64,000 nucleotides of DNA, taken from positions 186,001 to 250,000 of the forward strand of contig NZ_FXTH01000006.1 in NCBI RefSeq assembly GCF_900182555.1, written 5' to 3'. Under the pieces are notes generated by a model. The model was given only the letters and a program-made list of their open reading frames with translations. It was not told the origin of the DNA and ran no database searches. Source of the DNA: Fodinibius sediminis. GTDB taxonomy: Bacteria; Bacteroidota; Rhodothermia; Balneolales; Balneolaceae. Shown here one piece after another: positions 36,017 through 44,314 of the stretch. The translations under genes were made by a program, and so were the position numbers. How positions within the stretch are numbered: the first letter of the stretch is position 1; each line of letters opens with the position of its first letter.

Positions 36017-36637
36017 TTACTGGCTTATGCCGACCAGCCAGTTTCGGAATTCCGGTGCGCTGTAATCCGCGATGCCCTCTTTTTTGTAGATGACCTGCCC
36101 TTTTTTGGAAATCACATAGGTGGATGGGATATAGGGACTTTGAAGCACCTGCGGCATTCCTGAAGTCGGAAAATAGTAGGGCATGGAAAATTCTTTTCCT
36201 TTCATGAAATTCACCGCTTTCTCGGGCTCTTCGTCGAGTGAGATCAATAGGAATTCTATATTGTCATTTTCTCCCACTTCTTCATAAAGGGTTTCAATAG
36301 TTGGCATTTCCGCCACGCAGGGAGGGCACCAGGAGGCCCAGACATTGATGAAGAGCACCTTGCCCTCGAAATCCCGGAGAGTTCGCTGTTCGCCTTTGGG
36401 CGTAACCAGGGACAGCTGTTGGCTATCCCCTGAGAGAAAAGGCCCTTCCACGGTGGTAACCTCGTGTGCATTGGCATCGAAAAGACCGGTCCACAGCAGC
36501 GCGCGCTGCATCGTACCCAGAACTTCGGTATGTAAACCGGTCAGGTAGAGGATAGCCACTACGGCCGCTATGCCCAGCCATTCCAATAGGCTGCGCTTAA
36601 ATCCTGAAGATTTCTTATTTTTGTTTTCTGTATTCAT
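36017..36637 (-). CDS. TlpA-family thioredoxin, membrane-anchored
   Basis: 206 residues. One N-terminal transmembrane helix (about 19-38) with a basic cytoplasmic tail makes it a membrane-anchored periplasmic protein. Thioredoxin fold with VWASWCPPCVAEMP (redox CPPC) and the cis-proline loop IPSTYVISKKG. TlpA/ResA proteins reduce disulfides, often for cytochrome c maturation or envelope protein repair. A second TlpA lies 66 bp upstream on the same strand, likely in the same transcript. Confidence 0.92.
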   Translation of the reverse strand: MNTENKNKKSSGFKRSLLEWLGIAAVVAILYLTGLHTEVLGTMQRALLWTGLFDANAHEVTTVEGPFLSGDSQQLSLVTPKGEQRTLRDFEGKVLFINVWASWCPPCVAEMPTIETLYEEVGENDNIEFLLISLDEEPEKAVNFMKGKEFSMPYYFPTSGMPQVLQSPYIPSTYVISKKGQVIYKKEGIADYSAPEFRNWLVGISQ

Positions 36638-36703
36638 CTTGGTGTGTATTTAAATTCTTTGTTCTGTTCTTGGAATGACCCTGGTCGGCTCATTTCAAAT
36701 ACG

Positions 36704-37282
36704 CTAGCGGCTGGCCAGTTTTTCCAGGGCCGGCTTGATCATGTTTTTGTTGACCATACCGGGAGCGACATATTCCACTTTGCCCTTTTTGTTGATGATA
36801 AAAGTCATTGGGATTCCCCGAAATGGTCCATAGCCATCAAAGACAGAGCCGTCATCGACTACCAGGGGATAATTAACCTTATATTTTTTGGCAAAGGGAC
36901 GAACCACTTCCCAGCCCTCTTCATCAAGAGAGACTCCTACAAAAAGAACCCCATCCTCACGCATTTCCTCCTGTATTTCCACGAAGTCAGGGATCTCTTT
37001 TCGGCAAGGGCCGCACCAGGTAGCCCATATATTGAGTACGACGACCTTGCCTTCATGGTCGGAAAGTGTAAAGCGCTCGCCATTCATTTTTTCGAGGGTG
37101 AAGTCCGGGGCGTCTTTGAGTTTGCGGCTCGTATCGGTCCGGGAAGCTTCAGCCGGATATGATGCGGAAGCCGTGACGGCCGGTGACTGGACTTGGCTGT
37201 TTTTACGGTCGGCCGCGCAGGAGGCGATCATAAGTGAAAAAAGAATAACTGCTGGTATCAAGTGTGTACTGATGAATTTCAT
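36704..37282 (-). CDS. TlpA/ResA-family thioredoxin lipoprotein
   Basis: 192 residues. The signal ends MIASC (Cys22), so lipid-anchored. Thioredoxin fold with KLKDAPDFTLEKMNGE, IWATWCGPCRKEIP (CGPC), and GIPMTFIINKKG with the cis-Pro. Unlike its downstream neighbour (CPPC) it has the classical thioredoxin CGPC, so the two may differ in redox potential. No cytochrome c gene is nearby to give the target. Confidence 0.92.
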   Translation of the reverse strand: MKFISTHLIPAVILFSLMIASCAADRKNSQVQSPAVTASASYPAEASRTDTSRKLKDAPDFTLEKMNGERFTLSDHEGKVVVLNIWATWCGPCRKEIPDFVEIQEEMREDGVLFVGVSLDEEGWEVVRPFAKKYKVNYPLVVDDGSVFDGYGPFRGIPMTFIINKKGKVEYVAPGMVNKNMIKPALEKLASR

Positions 37283-37463
37283 GGTATGAGAAAATACGTT
37301 AATTCGCTTAGTGTATATATGGGCGATCGGGTTTCAGAGTGTTTGCGGTTTATAATGCCCGGTATGCCCTGCGGACTGGCAAAGGTGTGCAGAAGGAAGA
37401 ATCATACTGTATCCAGGGAGATCGGCGCCTCGACAGATGGATATGATATACTTTGCCCGTGTG

Positions 37464-37880
37464 CTAAGCGTATTGCGGGGGGTCGGGTATACGTATTACA
37501 AAAAGCTGGGAGTGCAGGGTTGTCAGATGCTTTATGAGCGAATACTCTTTGTGCAGCTCAGGCGATGGCATGGCATGCGCCGGTATCAGGTGAATACTTG
37601 AATTGCAATTATTGATCCTGATCTTTTTCCCGGTATCAGGATCGGAAGTAGGGAGATCAAAAACCGTTTTGGACTCTTGCACCTTGCCGAAAGAAAAGAG
37701 GTTTTTCTTTGGACAGTTGGGAGACCACTGCACTGCCTTTGTTGTCAGCTCGGGTAGCTGGTGAACCTGATATACGGCAGTGGCCGTCCGGGACAGGATT
37801 GATCCGGTGAAGACCAAAAGTAATAGGAGACCTGTATGTCGGATGTAATCAGTCAACAAAGCTGTTTGAGAAGATGACAA
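37464..37880 (-). CDS. Possible exported hypothetical protein
   Basis: 138 residues from a TTG start. A hydrophobic segment (about 17-29, GLLLLLVFTGSILS) looks like a signal peptide. The remainder has SPNCPKKNLFSFGK and ends in a low-complexity polar stretch with two further Cys absent from any motif I know. No ribosome site or family match is clear. Open frame length and the signal segment are the only support. Confidence 0.35.
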   Translation of the reverse strand: MSSSQTALLTDYIRHTGLLLLLVFTGSILSRTATAVYQVHQLPELTTKAVQWSPNCPKKNLFSFGKVQESKTVFDLPTSDPDTGKKIRINNCNSSIHLIPAHAMPSPELHKEYSLIKHLTTLHSQLFVIRIPDPPQYA

Positions 37881-38006
37881 TTTAAGTGACGCAAGTTAGC
37901 CAGTTTTTAACGGGATATCCAAATTTTTATTGCTGTTGAGCAAAGGCTTTCATGTGTGAGATCAAGGGCGAAAGGCGATGGGTTCAGCTTCGCGGGCACG
38001 CCATAT

Positions 38007-38039
38007 AAAAAAAGGCGGCCCTGCTGACAGGGCCGCCTT
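38007..38039 (-). terminator. Rho-independent terminator of the OmpA gene
   Basis: A perfect 12-bp stem, AAGGCGGCCCTG (38012-38023) with CAGGGCCGCCTT (38028-38039), and a four-base loop. The A run at 38007-38011 becomes a U tract when read on the minus strand. It lies 30 bp after the OmpA stop codon. Confidence 0.9.
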
Positions 38040-38068
38040 GGAAAATTACTGAGAAAATACGCAGAGGG

Positions 38069-38965
38069 TTAGTTGGCTGCCGGTTTCATGTCGAACGGAC
38101 TCAGTGGTATGGTTTCCACACGTCGGTTCTTGCGGCATCCCTGTCCCGGATCCTGATCCATGCAGGGAACAGGTGCTTTTCCTAAACCGCGGACCGTAAG
38201 TCGGCTTTCAGCTACGCCGTTCTTGATATAGAATCGGGCTACCTCTTCGGCACGACGCTGGCTGAGGCGCAGGTTGTACTGGTCGCCGCCCACGTGATCG
38301 GTATAGCCTTCAATGCGTACATGGAATTTCGCTGCGCCCATGATGGCTTTTGCGTTTTCCCTGAGGATGCGGGCTGCTGCCTGGTCGATATTGGAACGGT
38401 CAAAATCAAAGTTAACCACATCCAGGTCGCTCTGTCGCAGGTAGGGCGGATCCTTGGGATCGTTGGGATCGGTTCCCAGTTCGAGTTCCTGGGAGTCGGT
38501 AAATCCATCGCCGTCAGTGTCTGCGTTATTGGGATCCGTATTGTGTTCCGTCACTTCATCATAGTCGCTGATGCTGTCGCCGTCGCTGTCGACGGCATTG
38601 GGATCGGTGCGATATTCATTTACTTCCTGTCCATCCGTCAGCCCATCGCCGTCACTGTCTTCTGCGTTGGGATCGGTGTTGTAGGAATTGACTTCCTCTC
38701 CGTCTGAGAGTCCGTCACCGTCAGAATCGGCTTCGAGGGGATCGGTATCGTATTCGTTCACTTCATCCCCGTCCGTTAATCCGTCGCCGTCGGTATCAGC
38801 ATTATTGGGATCCGTGCCCAGGGTTTTTTCCCGTGCATCGGTCAACCCATCGCCATCAGTATCAACGTTTTGTACCACCTCTTCACTCGAACTACACCCA
38901 TATTGTACGAGTGTACCGCCTATTAACATAAACGATATTAAAAAAATATTGAGAGCTCTTTTCAT
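38069..38965 (-). CDS. OmpA-family lipoprotein with six TSP3 calcium repeats
   Basis: 298 residues. Lipoprotein signal ends QYGC (Cys24). Residues 35-170 are six thrombospondin type 3 units of 22-23 residues built on D-x-DGDG-x-x-D-x-x-E and TDPN, which bind calcium in this family. The C-terminal OmpA/Pal domain (about 175-290) has VNFDFDRSNID, IEGYTDHVGG, NLRLSQRRAEEVARF and the Lys/Arg end, and anchors the protein to peptidoglycan. It probably links outer membrane and wall, with a calcium-stiffened arm in between. A strong terminator follows. Confidence 0.95.
   Translation of the reverse strand: MKRALNIFLISFMLIGGTLVQYGCSSSEEVVQNVDTDGDGLTDAREKTLGTDPNNADTDGDGLTDGDEVNEYDTDPLEADSDGDGLSDGEEVNSYNTDPNAEDSDGDGLTDGQEVNEYRTDPNAVDSDGDSISDYDEVTEHNTDPNNADTDGDGFTDSQELELGTDPNDPKDPPYLRQSDLDVVNFDFDRSNIDQAAARILRENAKAIMGAAKFHVRIEGYTDHVGGDQYNLRLSQRRAEEVARFYIKNGVAESRLTVRGLGKAPVPCMDQDPGQGCRKNRRVETIPLSPFDMKPAAN
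38456..38863 (-). repeat. Tandem 66/69-bp repeats coding for TSP3 units
   Basis: Six in-frame units of 66-69 bp encode the calcium-binding repeats of the OmpA protein. At DNA level the copies share the core of GTCGCCGTC-type codons for DGDG but differ elsewhere, so unit number could change by recombination. The period and coding frame distinguish them from a CRISPR array. Confidence 0.8.
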
Positions 38966-39140
38966 AATGATAATCTCCTGTAAAAAATTTAGAATTTAAG
39001 GTACTAAATATGTGGTTGTACAGAATCAAAGGCAAAAAATATTTGATTCAAAAAAATATCAAACAGCGACCCTTGATTAAAGGAATGCATAAAATGTTAG
39101 CATTAGTTCAATAAACCACTTATATTTGCACACTCGAATT

Positions 39141-39214
<74 letters not shown>

Positions 39215-39386
39215 CTTTTCTTTTCCTTTCCAAATACAGCAGCGTACAGGCCCATCCCGGCATGCTGTTAGGAGATACTTTTTTGATCTGCAAATGTTCC
39301 GAATTATGGAGACAGGAGGCAGGAAGGGAAATTAGTCCTGATTTTTGTTTGCCATTCACCCATTGGATCCCGTATCTTAGGACTTC

Positions 39387-39487
39387 GAGGGTAGGCCCTG
39401 CGCAGCCAGCTCCCTCTCAACTCCGTCAGGACCGGAAGGTAGCAGCGGTAGGAGGTCGTAGCGGCGTGATGCAGGTTGCTTACCCTC
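39387..39487 (+). ncRNA. ffs: Signal recognition particle RNA, small bacterial type
   Basis: The conserved SRP domain IV core is present at 39424-39449 (GTCAGG, ACCGGAAGG, TAGCAGC), which binds Ffh. The ends pair: GAGGGTA (39387-39393) with TACCCTC (39481-39487), giving an RNA of about 100 bases. A T run follows at 39489-39496 and serves as the terminator. It lies 170 bp after tRNA-Ala on the same strand. Confidence 0.93.
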
Positions 39488-39638
39488 TCTTTTTTTACCC
39501 TCCTCAGTAGATTATTCCGCTCCCACCGCATTGTTATCAGTGCTCAGGCGAACACAAGCACGTAACAGTAATTGACTACCATGGCAGGGATTGTGGTTTC
39601 CACCTATTGGCCCGGCGGAAGCAGTCGATAATGGATGG

Positions 39639-40622
39639 TCAGGTGAGAGATGGTTTCTTTTGACCGGTGGCCAGCTTGCGGCTGATATCATTGGAGATAT
39701 GTTCCGCATGAATGCGGGTATTTTCAATAAAGAGGCTGTTGGTATCCATTCCTCCACACACGACACCGGCAACATAGAGGCCTTGGCGGTTCGTTTCGAG
39801 CGTTTTATCATCGTACACCGGCATACGTTTGCTGTCATCGGTCAGTGCGATGCCAAAGCGGGTCATCAGCTCAAAGTTAGGCTGGTAGCCGGTCATTGCA
39901 AGCACAAAATCATTGGGGATGGTCTTGATGCCGTCCGGCGTTTTGAGCACAACTTCATCCGGCTTTATTTCTTGTACCTCTGTGTTAAAATAGCCGGTGA
40001 TTTCATTATTTTTGATACGGTTTTCAATATCCGGTTTCACCCAGTACTTTACGGTGTCCTTAATGTGGCCATCTCGAACAGCAAGGGTAACATTGGCGTG
40101 CGCCCTATAGGTTTCCAGGGCTGCATCCACGGCCGAGTTCCCTCCGCCGATTACCAGTACGTCCTGCCAGGCATAGGCGTGGGCCTCATCATAATAGTGC
40201 CGTACCTTGTCCAGCTCCTCACCCGGTATGTTCATCAGCCGCGCAATGTCATAAAATCCGGTCGCCACCACTACCTTGGAGGCTGCATACTGCCCGTGGT
40301 CGGTCTTGACAAGGAACTGTTCATCCTCGCCGTCTATGGCCTGGACCTCTTCGTACAGGTGCACATCCAGGTTGTAGCTTTCCGCCGCCCGCCGGTAGTA
40401 TTCGAGGGCTTCGCGGCGCGTGGGTTTTGGATTATGCGAGATGAAAGGGACCTCTCCGATCTCCAGCCGCTCGGAGGTTGAAAAGAAGGTCATGTCCTTG
40501 GGATAATGGAAAATACTGTTGACCAGGCTGCCCCGTTCGATGATCTTCGAAGAAATCCCTTTGCGCTGAAGCTCAATAGCCGTAGCAAGTCCGATGGGGC
40601 CAGCCCCTACAATGATAACCAT
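39639..40622 (-). CDS. ypdA: YpdA-family FAD-dependent disulfide reductase
   Basis: 327 residues. It has two Rossmann motifs: VIIVGAGPIGLATA at the N-terminus for FAD and VLVIGGGNSAVDAAL at about 155-170 for NADPH. The early FHYPKDMTFFSTSERLEIG and the late VYDDKTLETN, then GLYVAGVVCGG are typical of YpdA (Bdr). In Bacillus and Staphylococcus this enzyme reduces bacillithiol disulfide, so the organism may use bacillithiol (inference). No bacillithiol synthesis gene is in the window. Confidence 0.92.
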   Translation of the reverse strand: MVIIVGAGPIGLATAIELQRKGISSKIIERGSLVNSIFHYPKDMTFFSTSERLEIGEVPFISHNPKPTRREALEYYRRAAESYNLDVHLYEEVQAIDGEDEQFLVKTDHGQYAASKVVVATGFYDIARLMNIPGEELDKVRHYYDEAHAYAWQDVLVIGGGNSAVDAALETYRAHANVTLAVRDGHIKDTVKYWVKPDIENRIKNNEITGYFNTEVQEIKPDEVVLKTPDGIKTIPNDFVLAMTGYQPNFELMTRFGIALTDDSKRMPVYDDKTLETNRQGLYVAGVVCGGMDTNSLFIENTRIHAEHISNDISRKLATGQKKPSLT

Positions 40623-40849
40623 GATGCAGTAGTCGTTAATCTTAATTTTGGTGTTAAATTATGGATGATAAAACAATTAATTGAATATTATATGAATTCG
40701 TTTCTGTACCGGGCAAAATCCTGACTTGCCTCTTGATCTCGCCTTGTCCGCTGTTCAGCCGGTTAAAAGATTTTACGGGACCAACCATTTTGTGTGGAAA
40801 CAATGGCCGTGAGGCCGTTGTCATCAGGATGAGAGGTATATAATGACAA

Positions 40850-40879
40850 CAGGGATTGCCCCTTGCGAGACAATCCCTG
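40850..40879. terminator. Stem-loop downstream of the basic-tail gene
   Basis: CAGGGATTG (40850-40858) pairs with CAATCCCTG (40871-40879) across a 12-base loop. It lies 25 bp after the stop codon of the minus-strand gene, where a terminator would be expected, but the U tract is poor on either strand. It could equally be an RNA-stabilising hairpin. Confidence 0.45.
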
Positions 40880-40904
40880 CTATTTGTACCTCCGAAGAAA
40901 GTTG

Positions 40905-41924
40905 TCAGTTACCGCGCCCGCGACTGCGTCCTCCGCGCCGGCTTTTGCTTTTCCTGCTGTTTCCTTTTTTGCGGACCGTGCCCCGGCTTTTCCGGCTACT
41001 GTTTGATTGACGGACCTTGCGATGGCGATTTTCCGATTTTCGCTTGGCAGGGCGAACCGCCTTTCGCTGCTTGCGGCTGTGCCGCTTTTGGATGCGGGCC
41101 TTGCGGCTGGATCTTTTTGTCCGGTTGGACCTCACCTTTTTTCGCTTGTGGATCCGACGCTTGGACTGCCGGGGGGACCGGCTTTGAATTTTTCGTTTTT
41201 TAGGTGAGCGGTATACGGAGTTTCCGCGTCCTTTTCGGTGCTGTTTTCCGCGAATTTTTTTTCGGGCTTTGCTCCGGTCCACCTTCGAAGCGCGCTTTAC
41301 GGCTCCGGACCGGTAGGCATCTCGTCCCTTCTGCCTGCGGTATCGCGAGCGTGCATTATGGGCATTTCTTCTTAACCGCTTGACGCGTTTTCGATACCGC
41401 TTTTCAATATGGGCATAATGCTTTCTTTTTTGCATGCGGGCCCGGTATCTTCTCACTTTGGGGTGAATGTGGTAGGCCCATCGATCGGGCAGGCGGTGTC
41501 TTGGAGCGCGCAGGAACGAAAAAGTCAGTCCATCCAGCCATATTTGTACGGAATAATAGGGCGAATGGTAGTCGTTGTAGGTGAAACGGTGGCGATGATA
41601 CCAGTCCCGTCCCCGCAGCCGGATCAGCAGTCCGCGGTCTCTGAAGCCATCGCGATACCCGGCCTCATAGATGTCGATATCACGGACCAGGTCGTAGAAG
41701 CGGTAATCGTTGTAATAGGCATCGTTAACCCCGTCCATATAGCCTTTCAGGTAGGCGGCCTGATAGGAATCCCGGTAGTAACGGTGGGAGTGACCGAGGT
41801 TCAGCTGAAAGTGAACAAAGGGTTTAAACGATTGATAGCTTAATTCTATATAGGTAGATTGCGCAGCCAGCGGCACGTTAAAAAATGCAATAAATAATGT
41901 CGTAACAAATACTTTTCTAATCAT
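40905..41924 (-). CDS. Exported protein with extremely basic Lys/Arg-rich tail
   Basis: 339 residues. The signal peptide ends PLAAQ (about 22). Residues about 25-155 are Tyr/Asp-rich (YRDSYQAAYLKGYMDGVND), with a YxxGYxDG-type repeat. From about residue 156 to the end, 86 of 184 residues are Lys or Arg by hand count and only four are Asp or Glu, with SRKSRG, KRKSEN and RSPKKRK-type patches resembling histone tails. Such a tail would bind DNA, RNA, teichoic-like or other polyanions outside the cell (inference). No known family is recognised; the exported location makes a chromosomal histone-like role unlikely. Confidence 0.8.
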   Translation of the reverse strand: MIRKVFVTTLFIAFFNVPLAAQSTYIELSYQSFKPFVHFQLNLGHSHRYYRDSYQAAYLKGYMDGVNDAYYNDYRFYDLVRDIDIYEAGYRDGFRDRGLLIRLRGRDWYHRHRFTYNDYHSPYYSVQIWLDGLTFSFLRAPRHRLPDRWAYHIHPKVRRYRARMQKRKHYAHIEKRYRKRVKRLRRNAHNARSRYRRQKGRDAYRSGAVKRASKVDRSKARKKIRGKQHRKGRGNSVYRSPKKRKIQSRSPRQSKRRIHKRKKVRSNRTKRSSRKARIQKRHSRKQRKAVRPAKRKSENRHRKVRQSNSSRKSRGTVRKKGNSRKSKSRRGGRSRGRGN

Positions 41925-42125
41925 AACAACCTCCTGCTTGGGTCTGATTTAATGATGCTGCTTATTAATATCAACTATTCGGCGGCATGCCAATAGCATG
42001 ATAATGTTAAATTTCCCGATTGCTCAGTGGTATGGTTTTGAGTGCATCATGCGTGAAATAGCGGTTGGCAGCACCTGTAAATTTCAGTATCATCCGTATC
42101 GATTAATTAACTTCGAGTTCTATTC

Positions 42126-43478
42126 ATGAACGACTGGATCGTCATTTTACCGCCGATAGTTGCCATAGGAATAGCCCTGTGGCGGCGGGAAGTGATTTTA
42201 TCGCTGTTGGCTGCCCTCTTTCTGTCGGAATGGATGGTGGCCTCCTATCATCCCGGCAGCGCCTTTACCGGGCTGCTGGAGCGACTGGTGACCGTTTTTG
42301 AAAATCCATCGAATACCAGCGTGCTGCTTTTCAGCCTTATGGTGGGCGCACTGATCGAGTTTATCAAGACTTCGGGCGGGGTAAGCGCCCTGGTACAGCG
42401 GCTTTCGGCGATCGGGCTGACCAAGACGCCGCGCCAAGTGGGTATGCTGACGACCATCACGGGCATTTTTATTTTTATTGAGACCAATCTGAGTATCCTT
42501 ACGGCGGGAATCCTTTCGCGCGGGCTTTTCGATAAGTTTGACATGAGCCGTGAGCGGCTGGCTTATGTTGTTGATTCAACCTGTGCGCCTGTGGCCGTTC
42601 TTATTCTGTTGAACGGATGGGGAGCCTATCTCTTGGGGCTGATTGGCAATTACGAGATTGAAAACCCGGTTTCCGTTCTGGCTGCAACGATCCCGCTGAA
42701 TTTTTATGCTCTCCTCACGCTCGGCCTTGTCTTCTATACGGTATTGACAGGCAGGGTATACGGGCCGATGAAAAAACTGGAGACCCATGATGGGGAAACG
42801 GATATGGATGACACGGAACCACCGACCAATGCTCGGTATATGCTGGTTCCGCTGGCTGTAATGACGGGGGGGATCCTCTTTTTCCTGTGGCTGACCGGGG
42901 ATGGAAATATCATGGAAGGGGAGGGGGCTACCTCGGTGCTCTGGGCTACGGCCCTGGCCATAGCTGTGGGATACCTGCTGCTTCGCTTTGAAGGGGTGTA
43001 CACCCACAGGGAGCTGGTGGATCTTTCATTTGAAGGCATGAGTAACCTGCTGCCGCTGGTTACCATCGTTCTTCTTTCCATTGCGCTGGGAATGAGTTTA
43101 CAGGATCTGGGCACCGGGAGCTACATTTCTTCGCTCATCGGCGTTTTTTTGCCACGGTATCTGATTATTCCCCTTATTTTTCTGGCTTCAGGGGCCATTG
43201 CCTTTACCACCGGCACCTCATGGGGGACTTTTGCCCTCATGATTCCCATTGGTATTCCCCTCGCTCTGGATCTGGGGCTTGCGGTCCCTCTTCTACTCTC
43301 AGCCGTCATCGGGGGCGGGGTATTCGGCGATCACTGTTCTCCTATTTCCGATACTACGCTCATGTCCTCATTGGCTGCCGGCTGCGATCATCTTGACCAT
43401 GTTAAAACACAGCTGCCCTATGCTCTTGTCACGGGTGGAATAACATTTATCCTGTATCTTGTCATCGGCTTGATCTGA
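42126..43478 (+). CDS. NhaC-family Na+/H+ antiporter
   Basis: 450 residues with about eleven transmembrane helices. The NhaC family is shown by LLAALFLSEWMV, TGIFIFIETNLSIL, VVDSTCAPVAVLI, FTTGTSWGTFALMIPI and GGGVFGDHCSPISDTT; the last motif is a strong marker. It exports sodium in exchange for protons, or related substrates, at the inner membrane, and would suit a saline habitat (inference). It is convergent with the UspA gene. Confidence 0.92.
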   Translation: MNDWIVILPPIVAIGIALWRREVILSLLAALFLSEWMVASYHPGSAFTGLLERLVTVFENPSNTSVLLFSLMVGALIEFIKTSGGVSALVQRLSAIGLTKTPRQVGMLTTITGIFIFIETNLSILTAGILSRGLFDKFDMSRERLAYVVDSTCAPVAVLILLNGWGAYLLGLIGNYEIENPVSVLAATIPLNFYALLTLGLVFYTVLTGRVYGPMKKLETHDGETDMDDTEPPTNARYMLVPLAVMTGGILFFLWLTGDGNIMEGEGATSVLWATALAIAVGYLLLRFEGVYTHRELVDLSFEGMSNLLPLVTIVLLSIALGMSLQDLGTGSYISSLIGVFLPRYLIIPLIFLASGAIAFTTGTSWGTFALMIPIGIPLALDLGLAVPLLLSAVIGGGVFGDHCSPISDTTLMSSLAAGCDHLDHVKTQLPYALVTGGITFILYLVIGLI

Positions 43479-43492
43479 AGAGGATTCATCCG

Positions 43493-44311
43493 CTACAGCA
43501 GGAGGATGGAATTGGGAAGTTCTTCCAAAAGGCTGGAGATATTGGGCTGCGACTCCTGTCGCTGAACGAGATATATGGCATTGCGGTGAGACCGTAGGAA
43601 TTCCACGTCCATATGGCGGTGGACTTCACTTTTGTCCCTGATACTGGAGCCGGAAAGTTCCGGGGCTTCTGGGGCTCCCGGCTCCGTCTTCAGGAAGGGC
43701 CAGCCCTCAGGAATATGGAAAGGATAAGGCCAGAAAAGATGCATATCCCTTTGCAATAGCCGGCTCAGGCCGAACGTCCAGCGAATGACTTCGGCACTTT
43801 CCTCCGGAGTGGTACAGATCCCAATGACATTATGGGGCCATGAGGCTCCGTTGTTCCATACCAGCACCGGTGCGGGGCTGTTCCGGGCCAGGAAATGGGC
43901 CGTACTTCCGACAGAAGCACGACGGCCGAAGGGCTGGGCATTGCGACCGATAACGACCAGGTCCACCTGGCTTGCGGCCTTCATGATTTCATTGTTGATA
44001 GTCCCGCGCACCGACTGGTAGGAATAGTGTATTTTCAGCGATTCGCTGTACTGGGTAAATACATGCTGCAGCCGTGCTTTCAGGGCCTCCGACTGTTCCC
44101 GGATGTGCTGTTCGGTAAGAGGGATAAGTTCTCCTGTGTAACTGCTCGTCTGCTGAGTGAAGTTCAGCTGGCAGGCTTCGAACCATTCCTGGTCTTCAAT
44201 ATACAGGGCCTGAAGCTTTGCAGACGACCGGCGGGCCAATTCAGCCGCAGCTTTAAATCCGGCAGTGGAGCCGGAGGGATCCAGGGCAACCAATATGGAG
44301 GATAGTCTCAT
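43493..44311 (-). CDS. Universal stress protein (UspA family)
   Basis: 272 residues, long enough for two Usp units. The first (1-150) is complete: ILVALDPSGSTAGFKAAAELA at the start, and VDLVVIGRN with GRRASVGSTAHFLARNSPAPVLVW, the ATP-binding loop GxxGS. The second half (150-272) is degenerate, with no clear ATP-binding motif. The gene starts three bases after the stop codon of the Lon-family protease on the same strand, so the two are co-transcribed and may share a stress role. Confidence 0.9.
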   Translation of the reverse strand: MRLSSILVALDPSGSTAGFKAAAELARRSSAKLQALYIEDQEWFEACQLNFTQQTSSYTGELIPLTEQHIREQSEALKARLQHVFTQYSESLKIHYSYQSVRGTINNEIMKAASQVDLVVIGRNAQPFGRRASVGSTAHFLARNSPAPVLVWNNGASWPHNVIGICTTPEESAEVIRWTFGLSRLLQRDMHLFWPYPFHIPEGWPFLKTEPGAPEAPELSGSSIRDKSEVHRHMDVEFLRSHRNAIYLVQRQESQPNISSLLEELPNSILLL

Positions 44312-44314
44312 TTT

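Noticed and set aside
38456..38863. Regularly spaced repeats looking like a CRISPR array
   Set aside because: They lie inside an open frame, keep codon phase, and encode TSP3 units; no spacer pattern or cas genes.
39591..40481. 296-codon frame on the plus strand opposite ypdA
   Set aside because: Shadow of a well-conserved reductase on the other strand.
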